Origin: VAZQ01 sp963835165
GTDB taxonomy: Bacteria > Pseudomonadota > Alphaproteobacteria > Rhizobiales > Xanthobacteraceae
NCBI GenBank assembly: GCA_963835165.1
Contig: CAWIGD010000005.1
Span: forward strand, 1 to 64,000
DNA length: 64,000 bases
Direction: 5' to 3'
The translations under genes and the position numbers were made by a program. Every line of letters starts with the position of its first letter. The first letter of the stretch is position 1. Shown here piece after piece: positions 32,262-40,768 of the stretch. Under the pieces are notes generated by a model, which was given only the letters and a program-made list of their open reading frames with translations, did not search any database and was not told the origin of the DNA.

Positions 32262-33866
32262 ATGACATCGAAATTGGGCCTATGGTCGGCAGCGGCCATG
32301 TCCGTTGCCGCAACGGCCTGCATCTCATGCGGGCAGACGGCCTTCGCTCAGGAAGAGACCGACCAGCGGTTCGGCACCGTTCATTTCGCGACCTCGTGCA
32401 ACGAGACCGCGCAGCGGCGGTTCGACCGCGGCATGCGCTACCAGCATTCGTTCTGGTACCGCGAATCGAAAGAGATTTTCGAGGAGGCGGTCAAGGCCGA
32501 TCCCGAATGCGGAATCGCGTATTGGGGCATCGCGCTGAGCCTGCTCAACAACCCACATAACCCGCCGCCCGCCCCCAATCTCCCGCTCGGGCTTGCCGCC
32601 ATCCAGAAAGCGAAGGCGGTCGGCGCCAAGACCGAACGCGAGCGCGATTTCATCGACGCGCTGCTGGTGTTCTATACCGATTACGACAAGATCGCCCATG
32701 GCGCGCGGGTGCAGTCCTATCTCAAGGCGATGGAGACGGTGGCGCAGCGCAATCCCGCCGACGACGAGGCACAGCTGTTCTACGCCATCACGCTCAACGT
32801 CGGAGCCTCGCCCACCGACAAGACCTATTCAAACCAGCTCAAGGGCGCGGCCATCCTGGAGCAGATCTTCAAGCGCCAGCCGCGGCACCCGGGCGTCGCC
32901 CACTACCTGATCCATCTCTACGACTCGCCGGCCCTGGCGGACAAAGGCATCGATGCCGCCAAGCGCTATTCCGAGATCGCGCCGGCCGCGCCGCACGCGC
33001 AGCACATGCCCTCCCACATCTTCACGCGCGTCGGCTACTGGAACGAATTGATCGGCTCCAACACGGCCGCCGCGCGCGCGGCGAAAGCGGACAAGGAGTT
33101 CACCGACCAGCTGCACGCCATGGATTACATGGTCTATGCCTACCTGCAGCTCGCGCAGGACTCGAAAGCGCGTGGCGTCATCGACGAGATGAATGCGATC
33201 ACGGGTGTGAACCCGAACGTCTCCCCCGGCCCGTATGCGCTGGCCGCCTCGCCGGCGCGCTACATGGTGGAACGCGCCGACTGGAAGGGGGCGGCGGAGC
33301 TGCCGGTGCGGCCGACACAGTTCGCCCATGTCCAGGCGATGACGCATTTCGCGCGCGCCCTGGGGGCGGCCCGCTCCGGCAACCCGGACGCGGCCAAAGC
33401 CGACATCGCCAAGCTCGCCGAGTTGCGCGACAAGCTGCGCGAGGCCAAGGATGCCTATTGGGCGGAGCAGGTCGACATCCAGCGCCAGGTCGCGACCGCA
33501 TTCCTGCTCGATGCCGAGGGCAAGCCTGACGACGCGCTCAAGGCCATGAGCGCGGCCGCCGATGCCGAGGACAAGACCGAGAAAAGCCCGGTGACACCCG
33601 GGGTGCCGGAGCCCGCGCGCGAACTCTACGGCATCATGCTGCTCGAGCGCGGGATGGCGCGCGAGGCGCTCGCCGCATTCGAAGCGACGATCAAGAAGGA
33701 GCCGAACCGCTTCAACGCCATCGCCGGCGCCGGGAAGGCGGCCGAGCGTCTGGGCGACCAGGCGAAAGCCAAGGACTACTACCAGAAACTCGCGATGCTC
33801 GGAGGCAACGCCGATACCGTCCGGCCCGACCTCGCGGCGGCGCGCGCGTTCCTGGCGAAGAACTAA
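32262..33866 (+). CDS. Exported tetratricopeptide protein (534 aa)
   Basis: Signal peptide (SAAAMSVAATACISCGQTAF, cleaved near AFAQ) followed by TPR-like helical repeats through the whole chain, e.g. 'HSFWYRESKEIFEEAVKADP', 'HPGVAHYLIHLYDSPALADK', 'YGIMLLERGMAREALAAFEA'. The motifs 'CGIAYWGIALSLLNNPHNPP' and 'HAQHMPSHIFTRVGYWNELI' are typical of a family of proteobacterial and planctomycete periplasmic TPR proteins without known function. The ATG at 32,262 opens the signal peptide and follows AGGGAG. Single gene. Confidence 0.8.
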   Translation: MTSKLGLWSAAAMSVAATACISCGQTAFAQEETDQRFGTVHFATSCNETAQRRFDRGMRYQHSFWYRESKEIFEEAVKADPECGIAYWGIALSLLNNPHNPPPAPNLPLGLAAIQKAKAVGAKTERERDFIDALLVFYTDYDKIAHGARVQSYLKAMETVAQRNPADDEAQLFYAITLNVGASPTDKTYSNQLKGAAILEQIFKRQPRHPGVAHYLIHLYDSPALADKGIDAAKRYSEIAPAAPHAQHMPSHIFTRVGYWNELIGSNTAAARAAKADKEFTDQLHAMDYMVYAYLQLAQDSKARGVIDEMNAITGVNPNVSPGPYALAASPARYMVERADWKGAAELPVRPTQFAHVQAMTHFARALGAARSGNPDAAKADIAKLAELRDKLREAKDAYWAEQVDIQRQVATAFLLDAEGKPDDALKAMSAAADAEDKTEKSPVTPGVPEPARELYGIMLLERGMAREALAAFEATIKKEPNRFNAIAGAGKAAERLGDQAKAKDYYQKLAMLGGNADTVRPDLAAARAFLAKN

Positions 33867-33928
33867 AGCGGTTCCCGTTCGCACGGACGCAGGAGGGCTG
33901 CCACAGCCTCTAAGATAAGGTCAGCCGT

Positions 33929-34079
33929 GTCCCGGATGCGGTGCAGCGCGAGCGATAGCGAAGCGGTGCACCGCTGGTCCGGGACCGTCGCGAAGGCGGT
34001 GTGTGTAACGGTCCATGCAGGTCGGGTTTACCCGACCTGCGCGCATTTGAGCGCCGATCTCGGGCAAGCCCGAGATCGG
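33929..34079. repeat. Composite intergenic palindromic repeat
   Basis: Three nested palindromes: GTCCCGGA/TCCGGGAC (33,929-33,936 and 33,978-33,985), GCAGGTCGGGT-TT-ACCCGACCTGC (34,017-34,040, 11-bp arms) and CCGATCTCGGGC-AA-GCCCGAGATCGG (34,054-34,079, 12-bp arms). The module matches, from memory, an interspersed element common in Bradyrhizobium-type genomes. Being between the convergent TPR gene and the operon ending at 34,314, it may also terminate both. Confidence 0.6.
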
Positions 34080-34313
34080 TGTCTGCAGCGCATCACGCGC
34101 CTCCGGCTCGCGCTGCGCTGCGCCCGGGACACGCCCGCGCTCATATGATTCGACGATTGAAACCGAGTGCGGCGATGGCCGGCATCGGGGAGGATCGCGG
34201 GTCGCCCCGCCATCCCTGCCTAGCCCACCAACGCCGCACGCCATCGTAGCACGCGGCGCCGTGTTGGCCAGACGCCGGGTCGCTGGAACACCGCCGCAGA
34301 TACGCGCTGAACA

Positions 34314-36113
34314 TCACCGGCGCAGGTAGAAGTCCCTCACCATCCGAATAAACGACGCGAGCCTTCGCCTGGCTCTCGCAAGGCCAAGAAAGCGGGCGGT
34401 CATCGCGAAGCCGCGCAACATCTCGTATCGCGTCGAGCGGATCCATCTCCCGAGGTGATAGAGGAAGCGGTCGAGCGCGGTGTCGCTCTCGTCGATCCGT
34501 GCCGGAAAAACCTCCGGGTATGCTTTTCTGGTAAGATCGATCAACTCGCCAAGGCTCCGCGGCGGCCCGGCGCTCCCGGATACGAAACGCTGCGACGGCC
34601 CACCCTGGCCGACACCGAAACCGATCTGTTTCCACGACACCCAAAGAAGCCGCTCGCTGACCGGGCTTGGCTCCGGGGGTTCTCCACCGGCCATTTCGAC
34701 AAAGTGAAGCAACGCCATGGCGTCGTGCTCACCCTGTGTCACGCGGTCGGCGACCTTGGTCCAGGCATCCTCTGCGGGCCGGGCAGGAGCCGCCATGTCG
34801 ATAACGGAGCCAAACCGCGATGCCGCCTCGTCGTCCTCGGCGAGCTCGCGCGGGACACGCGCGAACGCGCAGATCCCCGGCTCCGGGCGCCAGGTCCAAA
34901 CCGCCGAATGTTTGGTGAACGGAGAGATCATCACGATCGGCCCGCCATCGCCTGGACCACCGGCGCTGTCCGGCGAATTGGCCGGCGCGCCAAACCCGAG
35001 ATTGACGATGCCAGCGTGTCCAGGCGCCTGCAGCGCGGTCGTGCCCCGCAGCGACGCGATCGTCAGGATTCGCGACCACTGACATATCGAGAGATGACCG
35101 CCGCGCCAATGCAACAGCGGGACAGCGCCATATCGCGTCGTGTAGATCAGATCGAGCGCCGACACTTCCCCGATGTTGGTGCCGACGGTGCCGCCGGCAC
35201 TCGTTCCGCCGGGGCTTATCCGGGACACGGCCCCCATCGGAGGCCACTTCCACTGCGCCCAATAGGCGTCTTCGAGCGCATTCCAAGAGGTCGCGGGGAC
35301 AGCGGACGATTGGTGCGGGTAATCACGCGCGGAGTCGCGGAATTCCTGCAGCCATTGATAAAACAGGGTTGGGTCCGGCGCGAATTCCGGTATCGACCCG
35401 GAATAGTGCAGCAGATTTTCGCCTTGCTTCAGGACGCCCTGCAACTGCGGCAGGAGCGACGAGGGCGCATCGCCGCCGCCGGACAGGACGCCGGCGAAAC
35501 GTTTCATAATCGCCGCGGCGTCCGGCGTTGCATCGAGCTCGTAGACGGCGATGACCGACTGCAACCCTTGCAGAAGCCGCCCTTGTGGAGTCGACATCGT
35601 CGACCCCGTCCCTGCAAGGCTGGCGACCCAGGTGGCGGCCCGAAACACCGGAGCCCACGTCTGCATGGCTTCGAGATAAAGCCGAAGCTGCTCGACCAGA
35701 TCCTGGGTCCGCGGATCGATGATCTTTTCATCGATCGGTTGCGCCGCGGCGTAGTTGTCCGGCGCCGCAACCGCCGAGAAACCGTCTCCTGCGCCGCGCG
35801 ACCGCTGCGGCATCAACCGACCCTGAAGATTCTCGATCGTCTGCGCCACGCTTTGCCAATATGGATATTGCGGGAGAAACCCGGCATTGGTGGCGAGAGC
35901 GATCACGCCGGCGGCATCGCCGTACAAAAGCTCGACGGTCTGGGACCAATGACTGAGCGAGCTGACGGCCCTGCGGGCAAACTCGACCTTCAAGGACTCG
36001 CTGTCACCCGTCTCAGGCCTGACGCCAAAGCGGTCAACGGTAAATTCCCACTCGATCTCGCGATTTGCCAACGTCCTGACGCCGTTGGCCGACTTTCTGG
36101 CCGCGCTGCTCAT
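34314..36113 (-). CDS. Large unknown protein, last gene of the OmpA/KAP operon (599 aa)
   Basis: I recognise no family. The chain starts MSSAARKSANGVRTLANREI, has a mixed alpha/beta first third ('IEWEFTVDRFGVRPETGDSE'), a helical middle (residues 95-260, 'IIDPRTQDLVEQLRLYLEAM'), a Gly/Ser-rich segment with 'GGTSAGGTVGTNIGEVSALD', then 'DLIYTTRYGAVPLLHWRGGH', and a basic C-terminus (RGFAMTARFLGLARARRRLA). No signal peptide or membrane helix, so it is probably cytosolic. ATGA overlap with the upstream 252-aa gene shows coupling. It may be the effector or the scaffold of the system. Confidence 0.65.
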   Translation of the reverse strand: MSSAARKSANGVRTLANREIEWEFTVDRFGVRPETGDSESLKVEFARRAVSSLSHWSQTVELLYGDAAGVIALATNAGFLPQYPYWQSVAQTIENLQGRLMPQRSRGAGDGFSAVAAPDNYAAAQPIDEKIIDPRTQDLVEQLRLYLEAMQTWAPVFRAATWVASLAGTGSTMSTPQGRLLQGLQSVIAVYELDATPDAAAIMKRFAGVLSGGGDAPSSLLPQLQGVLKQGENLLHYSGSIPEFAPDPTLFYQWLQEFRDSARDYPHQSSAVPATSWNALEDAYWAQWKWPPMGAVSRISPGGTSAGGTVGTNIGEVSALDLIYTTRYGAVPLLHWRGGHLSICQWSRILTIASLRGTTALQAPGHAGIVNLGFGAPANSPDSAGGPGDGGPIVMISPFTKHSAVWTWRPEPGICAFARVPRELAEDDEAASRFGSVIDMAAPARPAEDAWTKVADRVTQGEHDAMALLHFVEMAGGEPPEPSPVSERLLWVSWKQIGFGVGQGGPSQRFVSGSAGPPRSLGELIDLTRKAYPEVFPARIDESDTALDRFLYHLGRWIRSTRYEMLRGFAMTARFLGLARARRRLASFIRMVRDFYLRR

Positions 36114-36868
36114 GGCGCCTCCCTGGACTCCGCAATCTTCACCAGCGGCCGGGTTTCGATCGCCCTGGCGAGAGCGATCCACAGACGTTGTTTGTGCTCG
36201 TCCTCGAGCTGCCGCGCAAAAGTCATGGTTTCATTGCGAATGGATTGCGGGTGTTCGAGCAATTTGAGGTACTCATCGAGAGCTCGGAAAAGCACGGCCG
36301 CGATGTCGTCCGGCGGGAAATTTTCGTCGCGCAGCCTGCGTGTCCCTTTGGCGCGAAACCACAGATATTCCCTAAGGCTGTCGAGCTTCAAAACGAACCG
36401 GCGAAGCTTTCCCTTCTGGTCGGTCCCTTCATTCAGGCCCTGTTCGTGCTGGTAACTCGGCCAATACAGAGTGTCGTAGACATATTGCTGAAACACCGGC
36501 ACCTCGGCGATCCGCTCTTTCACCTCGTGGCGCCGCATGATCGCTTCGATACCGAGCTGCATTGCCAGTTGTTGCCGACAAATCCCACGCGTGAGCGGGG
36601 TCGCTGGATTGCGCTCGAAGAACTTGCCCTTTTCGTCGACCAGCCGCTTGAGCTCGCGATTGAAGTGAAAGGGGACCATCTTGGCCCGGTAAACGAGGAT
36701 GGTGCCCCAGGCGAACAACCCGAGCTCGAATTGAAAACGGTCCGCTTCCGGTTTGTTCGCCCAGCCCTTGTTGTCGACGACATTCATTAGGTATTCGCGG
36801 TAATCCTCGGGTAGATAGCTCAGAAAAATCCGATGCGAGTAGAACGTCGTGGCGACAGGGGTTGTCAT
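36110..36868 (-). CDS. Unknown protein of the OmpA/KAP operon (252 aa)
   Basis: Starts MTTPVATTFYSHRIFLSYLP. It is a soluble, Arg/Lys/Glu-rich helical protein with aromatic-rich patches ('ADRFQFELGLFAWGTILVYR', 'FQQYVYDTLYWPSYQHEQGL'). No family recognised. Its ATG overlaps the KAP-like ATPase stop by four bases (ATGA) and its own stop overlaps the next ATG likewise, so its dosage is locked to both. The long frame open upstream of this ATG is antiphase noise within the ATPase gene. Confidence 0.65.
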   Translation of the reverse strand: MTTPVATTFYSHRIFLSYLPEDYREYLMNVVDNKGWANKPEADRFQFELGLFAWGTILVYRAKMVPFHFNRELKRLVDEKGKFFERNPATPLTRGICRQQLAMQLGIEAIMRRHEVKERIAEVPVFQQYVYDTLYWPSYQHEQGLNEGTDQKGKLRRFVLKLDSLREYLWFRAKGTRRLRDENFPPDDIAAVLFRALDEYLKLLEHPQSIRNETMTFARQLEDEHKQRLWIALARAIETRPLVKIAESREAP

Positions 36869-38187
36869 CCGCCGGCTCCCCAATCGACATTGTCCGCGGC
36901 GATCAGCAGCTCGTAGTAATCGCGATCGGTCAAGAACAGGAACGCGGCGTGGTCCGTGACAATGTGCTTCGTCAGCTTCAAGAACTTCTCCAGCGCCGCA
37001 TTCGCGTCCCTGGTCTTGTCGAGCTCGTCGAGCACGAATATCGGGGCGAAACCCGCGTCCTTCACCCGCTTCAACAGCACCGGCAGATCGCGCTCCAGCC
37101 GGTCGACGTCCCATTTGACGTCCGTGGCCAGCTCCCGGATCAACTGGCGTTTCGATTTGCGCACTCCGAGCTCGGCCGCGCCCCAGGTCGCGAGCCATAC
37201 CAGGACGCCGGCGGCGATCCCAAGCACCGCGGTGTCCACGGTTGCGTGGCTCAGGACCGCCGCTCCGCCTACGGCCGTCCCGAGCACGGCGGGCGCCAGT
37301 TTTTCCAAGCTCGATCTGGTCTTGCCGTCTTCCGCGCCCGCATGTCCCGCGGGCAGAACGGGCACGAGCATTCTCAGGTCCCGCATGTGTTCCGCGCGTT
37401 CCTCGGTTCGAATCTTTTCCTTGGTCTCGCCGAGGATGACCCGATAGGCGTCGGCGCAAGCCGAAAGCGCCACGATCTCGCGCAGACCCTGGTCGTCCCG
37501 GTCTCCCGCGATCGGCGGAATGTCGGCGTTCCTGCGCCCGCCGGGGTGCGGCGCGTGCGGGCGCAGATAGAAGGCGACGCCGCATTCGAGAAATCCGGCG
37601 CGGCTCCAGATTTTCCGCAAGACATCGGAATCGGGCGCACGCTCGAGCCGAAGATCGAGATGCGCGCGCAGGCCGAGAAGCTCGCGCTGCGCGCGCCTTT
37701 GAACGGGGGCCTCCTCGGCCGCGATCAGCCAAGCATCGTAGAATGCGGTCGAGAGGCTGCGATAAAGCGCCGTGATGATGTGCCGGAGCGCGCGCTCTTT
37801 CTCCTTCGGCGCGCTGTCGTGCTCTGAATCGCGGCCGTTCGCCGGTGACGTCACCGCTTCGGGATCGATCACCGTGGGGCCGTGAAGCAGAAGCGGCAGC
37901 GGAATGAGCCCCTCGCTGTCCTGCATCACTTTCTGAATGACGAGCTTCGTCAGCGTCGTCTTGCCGGCGCCGCGCTGACCGGAAATCAGGACCGACAGCC
38001 CGTTAATCTCTCCGCTGCAATAACGCATCAGCTCGTAGCGGATCCGCTCGAAGTACGGCGAGGTGTAATGGACGAATCGCAGCCCGTCGTTCTCGTCCGT
38101 GGGCCGCCGCATCCGCTGCAGTGCCTGCCGGGACAGCGGGTCCGGCAATCCCTGCAGGAGAACGTAGGGAGCTTCTTCTATCGGCAT
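36865..38187 (-). CDS. KAP-like P-loop ATPase with two membrane helices (440 aa)
   Basis: Walker A is 'LISGQRGAGKTTLTKLVI' (Lys76, Thr77); Walker B-like 'APIFVLDELDKTRDANAALE' (Asp387-Glu-Leu-Asp) lies near residue 385. Between them is a pair of hydrophobic helices (about 298-316 and 319-340, 'VDTAVLGIAAGVLVWLATWG'), the arrangement that defines KAP NTPases: a P-loop domain interrupted by membrane helices. KAP proteins are membrane-tethered ATPases, some in mobile or defence contexts. The start overlaps the OmpA gene by ten bases. It likely energises or signals for the OmpA-anchored complex. Confidence 0.7.
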   Translation of the reverse strand: MPIEEAPYVLLQGLPDPLSRQALQRMRRPTDENDGLRFVHYTSPYFERIRYELMRYCSGEINGLSVLISGQRGAGKTTLTKLVIQKVMQDSEGLIPLPLLLHGPTVIDPEAVTSPANGRDSEHDSAPKEKERALRHIITALYRSLSTAFYDAWLIAAEEAPVQRRAQRELLGLRAHLDLRLERAPDSDVLRKIWSRAGFLECGVAFYLRPHAPHPGGRRNADIPPIAGDRDDQGLREIVALSACADAYRVILGETKEKIRTEERAEHMRDLRMLVPVLPAGHAGAEDGKTRSSLEKLAPAVLGTAVGGAAVLSHATVDTAVLGIAAGVLVWLATWGAAELGVRKSKRQLIRELATDVKWDVDRLERDLPVLLKRVKDAGFAPIFVLDELDKTRDANAALEKFLKLTKHIVTDHAAFLFLTDRDYYELLIAADNVDWGAGG

Positions 38188-39140
38188 GGCTGCAACAACC
38201 GGATGGAAGCGACACGCTTGTACGGTTCCGATTTCGGCGCACCGGCGTCACTTGCCGGCCGCACGCTGATGATTTCCAGCGGCGCGACTCCCCGCAACTT
38301 GGCGTCTTCGAGAACGTAGCTCCTGATTGCTTCGACGCGCTGCCGAGCAAGCACGCCGTTCAGCGTCGCGGTGCCCTGCGGGTCGGTCGATCCATAGATC
38401 GCGAGCTTGCCGTCGGGAATTTGCGTCTCGCCGAGAAACCAGGCCATGTCCTGTCTGGCCCAGTCCGACAGACTGCGAGAGCCGCGATCGAAAAAGACCG
38501 GACGCACGGCGACGGTGCGGTAGCGTTCGGGCACGCCCCCCGTCGCCGAAGCGCTCACCGCTCCGGCCCTGCTGTCCGGGCCGACCGCCGTCACGTAATC
38601 GAAACAGCCGTTCGAGTGGGTGCGGCCGCCTCCGTCGACCGGCACCTGATAAATCTTTTCGAGAATGACGAGTTGCGCCAGCACCGCCTCCAGGGCGGCG
38701 TTCGTCTGCCGCGTGCGATCGAGAAGCGATGTGATCGCCGAATCCGAGGACAGCTCCTTGTTCGGATCCCACGCTCGAAGCTTGTCATGAATCTGATCAA
38801 GAGCGCCGAGCCGCTGGGTCTGCTTGGCCAGCGCATCCTTGATACCGGCCATGCCGGGCTCGATCTGGCCCAGAACACCAAGGCGCTGCTCCTGCTTGAC
38901 CAGCGTATCCTTGATGGCCCCCACCAGCGGTGCCTGCCCGACCACCGCGGTCTTGATGGCGCCGAGACTCTGCTCCTGCTGGGTGAGCAGACCTTCGATC
39001 CCGGCGAGATTCGGTTTGGCCTGATTGAGAGCGGCGAGCCACTGCTCCTGCAGACCTTGCATCGCCACAAGATTGGAATTGACGCCTTTCAGTTCCGCGA
39101 GGATCGATGCGTCGGCGCTGACGCCGGGCGTGAGCGGCAA
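38178..39140 (-). CDS. Coiled-coil plus OmpA-like peptidoglycan-binding domain
   Basis: Residues 10-120 are a repeating coil with a period of about 30 residues ('GIEGLLTQQEQSLGAIKTAV', 'AIKDTLVKQEQRLGVLGQIE', 'GIKDALAKQTQRLGALDQIH'). From about residue 205 an OmpA C-terminal-type domain follows: 'VRPVFFDRGSRSLSDWARQD', 'LAIYGSTDPQGTATLNGVLA' and 'RQRVEAIRSYVLED', with the Asp and Arg that bind diaminopimelate. The only start in this frame is TTG; upstream in a different frame lies a three-helix membrane part with no stop, so the two are probably one protein joined by a frameshift. Confidence 0.7.
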   Translation of the reverse strand: MPLTPGVSADASILAELKGVNSNLVAMQGLQEQWLAALNQAKPNLAGIEGLLTQQEQSLGAIKTAVVGQAPLVGAIKDTLVKQEQRLGVLGQIEPGMAGIKDALAKQTQRLGALDQIHDKLRAWDPNKELSSDSAITSLLDRTRQTNAALEAVLAQLVILEKIYQVPVDGGGRTHSNGCFDYVTAVGPDSRAGAVSASATGGVPERYRTVAVRPVFFDRGSRSLSDWARQDMAWFLGETQIPDGKLAIYGSTDPQGTATLNGVLARQRVEAIRSYVLEDAKLRGVAPLEIISVRPASDAGAPKSEPYKRVASIRLLQPCR

Positions 39141-39618
39141 CGCAGTATTTGGTGACGGGACAGCCGGAGTTCTCTTTCTTGGTTGCGTGGATCCAAATGT
39201 CGGAAAAGTGGACCATCGCGAATGGGGCCGCCACCGCTGCGATAATCAGCCACACGGCGACAACAAATATGGCGGCCCGCAGCACGCTCTCCAGCATGCT
39301 GGCGCTTTCGACGTCCTCGCCGACACCGAACCAGGGTATTTCGAAAATTCCCCTCAGTCCGGCGAGCTTGCTTATTCCCCACCACAGCAGGATCAAGAGC
39401 GCCGCTGTGCCCAATGCAGCCAGGACCAGGAGAATGAGCCGGGTATAGTCACAGCCCGCCCATTTCTCGGAGGGCGGGCAATACGTCTCCAGCTTCAATC
39501 GGAACAGCAGGAAAGCCGTGACAGGGACGCCGACGATCACCAGGACCAGGAGGCCCCAGGCTCCCCACGTCCCATCGAGGCTCGGGCCCGGCCTGCGTCT
39601 CGCCCACCTGTTCTTCAT
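39141..39618 (-). CDS. Membrane-anchor segment ahead of the OmpA protein
   Basis: ATG 39,618 (GGAG five bases before) encodes three hydrophobic helices: residues 20-40 (AWGLLVLVIVGVPVTAFLLF), 60-82 (LILLVLAALGTAALLILLWW) and 112-136 (LRAAIFVVAVWLIIAAVAAP). With the N-terminus inside, the chain after helix 3 would be periplasmic, exactly where the coil and OmpA domain should go. The frame shows no stop before 38,797, but its sequence past about 39,140 is noise, while the +1 frame is coding. The boundary given is approximate. First gene of the operon, behind a strong promoter. Confidence 0.6.
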
Positions 39619-39701
39619 TGTCGCTCCAGCAACACCGCCCGGCGCGCCAAGCCTCAAGCCTGCTGATACCGCCCGCTCAACCGTTCGGTTGCATCTATAA
39701 T

Positions 39702-39729
39702 ATTATACAACTATGTGTAGAGGCGTCAA
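39702..39729 (-). promoter_or_regulatory. Near-consensus sigma70 promoter of the OmpA/KAP operon
   Basis: On the minus strand TTGACG (complement of 39,724-39,729) and TATAAT (complement of 39,702-39,707) are 16 bases apart, about 85-110 bases before the first ATG. The -10 lies inside a TATAATATTATA palindrome. It is one of the few AT-rich spots here. Confidence 0.6.
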
Positions 39730-40066
39730 CCCTCTACTCGAGCTTCGGTAGGCAGCGGCCGGGCGGCCAATTCGCGCGCAAAAAGGGGGGTGGCGACCGT
39801 GAACGCCTGCTCAGCGCCAGCTAGTCGTGCTCGCCGTTGAGGGGGACGACGGCCTCCGCAAAAGGACCCGTCGCAGCTTCGACCACGGAATCAATTCAGC
39901 GCCGCGCGACGAGGCAAAAATGCACGGGCGCAAGAGCCAAAGCGTCTTACGCCCGTCATGCGAGCAGGCAGGGGCAAAGACCATATGGTCGTCGCGCCCT
40001 ACCTGTCAGCGATGGACGTTCAGATAATGCGCGCGCGGGCGTGCGTGGCGCGCCCGCGGCGCGCGA
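39730..40066. other. Gap without a supported gene
   Basis: About 340 bases; only short Arg/Ser-rich frames. Nothing recognised. Confidence 0.4.
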
Positions 40067-40279
40067 TCAATTCGGCATGCCCATCATGCAGTCGCTGAAG
40101 CGCTGCGCCTGCATCTGGCCCATGTGGCCTCGCCCCTCGCCTTCGTACTGTTCCTTGCCAACCATTTGGCGGCACTTCTGTTCGAGCGACTGGCTGTCGT
40201 GTCTCGATTGGGTTTTCTGCGCGGCCTGAGCCGGGGCAGCCAAAGCGATGAGAGAAAACACCAGTACGATCGTCTTCAT
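40067..40279 (-). CDS. Small exported protein (70 aa)
   Basis: Signal peptide MKTIVLVFSLIALAAPAQAA, then a hydrophilic mature part with two Cys ('LEQKCRQMVGKEQYEGEGRG' and 'RFSDCMMGMPN'), probably disulfide-linked, and several Met. Tiny periplasmic proteins with this CRQMVGKE...C pattern recur in Bradyrhizobium-type genomes. No partner gene. Confidence 0.6.
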   Translation of the reverse strand: MKTIVLVFSLIALAAPAQAAQKTQSRHDSQSLEQKCRQMVGKEQYEGEGRGHMGQMQAQRFSDCMMGMPN

Positions 40280-40768
40280 ATCAGTCTCCAGGTTGTTTCG
40301 AGTACACGCGCGGTCAACACCGACGCCCACGCGCTTGTTCTGCGAAGTTTTCGTGACGCCGGCGGGAAGAACCTGATGTCACGTGGCGGGGTTTGCTGTG
40401 CATGCGAGCAGCACATCGCGAGCAGCACATCCCTGCTTCGGAGGGAACGTTGCCGCGATCGCACCACGCGAATGCGGTGGGGACGCGCACGTATGTCGCG
40501 ACCGGAGCGGGGCAAGGGTGAGCGCCATGCGCGCGAGAATGGCTGGCGTGCGTTGTCAACGATGACGCTGAAATATTTCCGTCATACTGCCCCGGGCAGT
40601 TCGCACCAGTCGCCTTCGACATTGCCGATGTCCGGCAAATTGCAGTCATCGCACGACACGCGAGCGATGAGTTGCCAGCGGGCCACGAGTACCGTTAGCC
40701 TCCATCCCGGCAGCCGGTCAGGACGTCTGACGGCAAAAACATTCACATAAGCCAAATGGGAGGCACTG
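40280..40768. other. Gap ahead of the beta-propeller gene
   Basis: About 490 bases. No gene supported; the last 12 bases carry the ribosome binding site (GGGAGG) of the beta-propeller gene. Confidence 0.4.

Noticed and set aside
32829..33884. A 351-aa minus-strand frame opposite the TPR gene
   Set aside because: Gly/Arg/Val-rich with no fold signals; the plus-strand TPR protein has a signal peptide and clear repeats.
34455..36455. A 666-aa plus-strand frame opposite the 599-aa protein
   Set aside because: Arg/Pro-rich composition and full antisense overlap with a better-supported overlapping operon; a GC-bias shadow.
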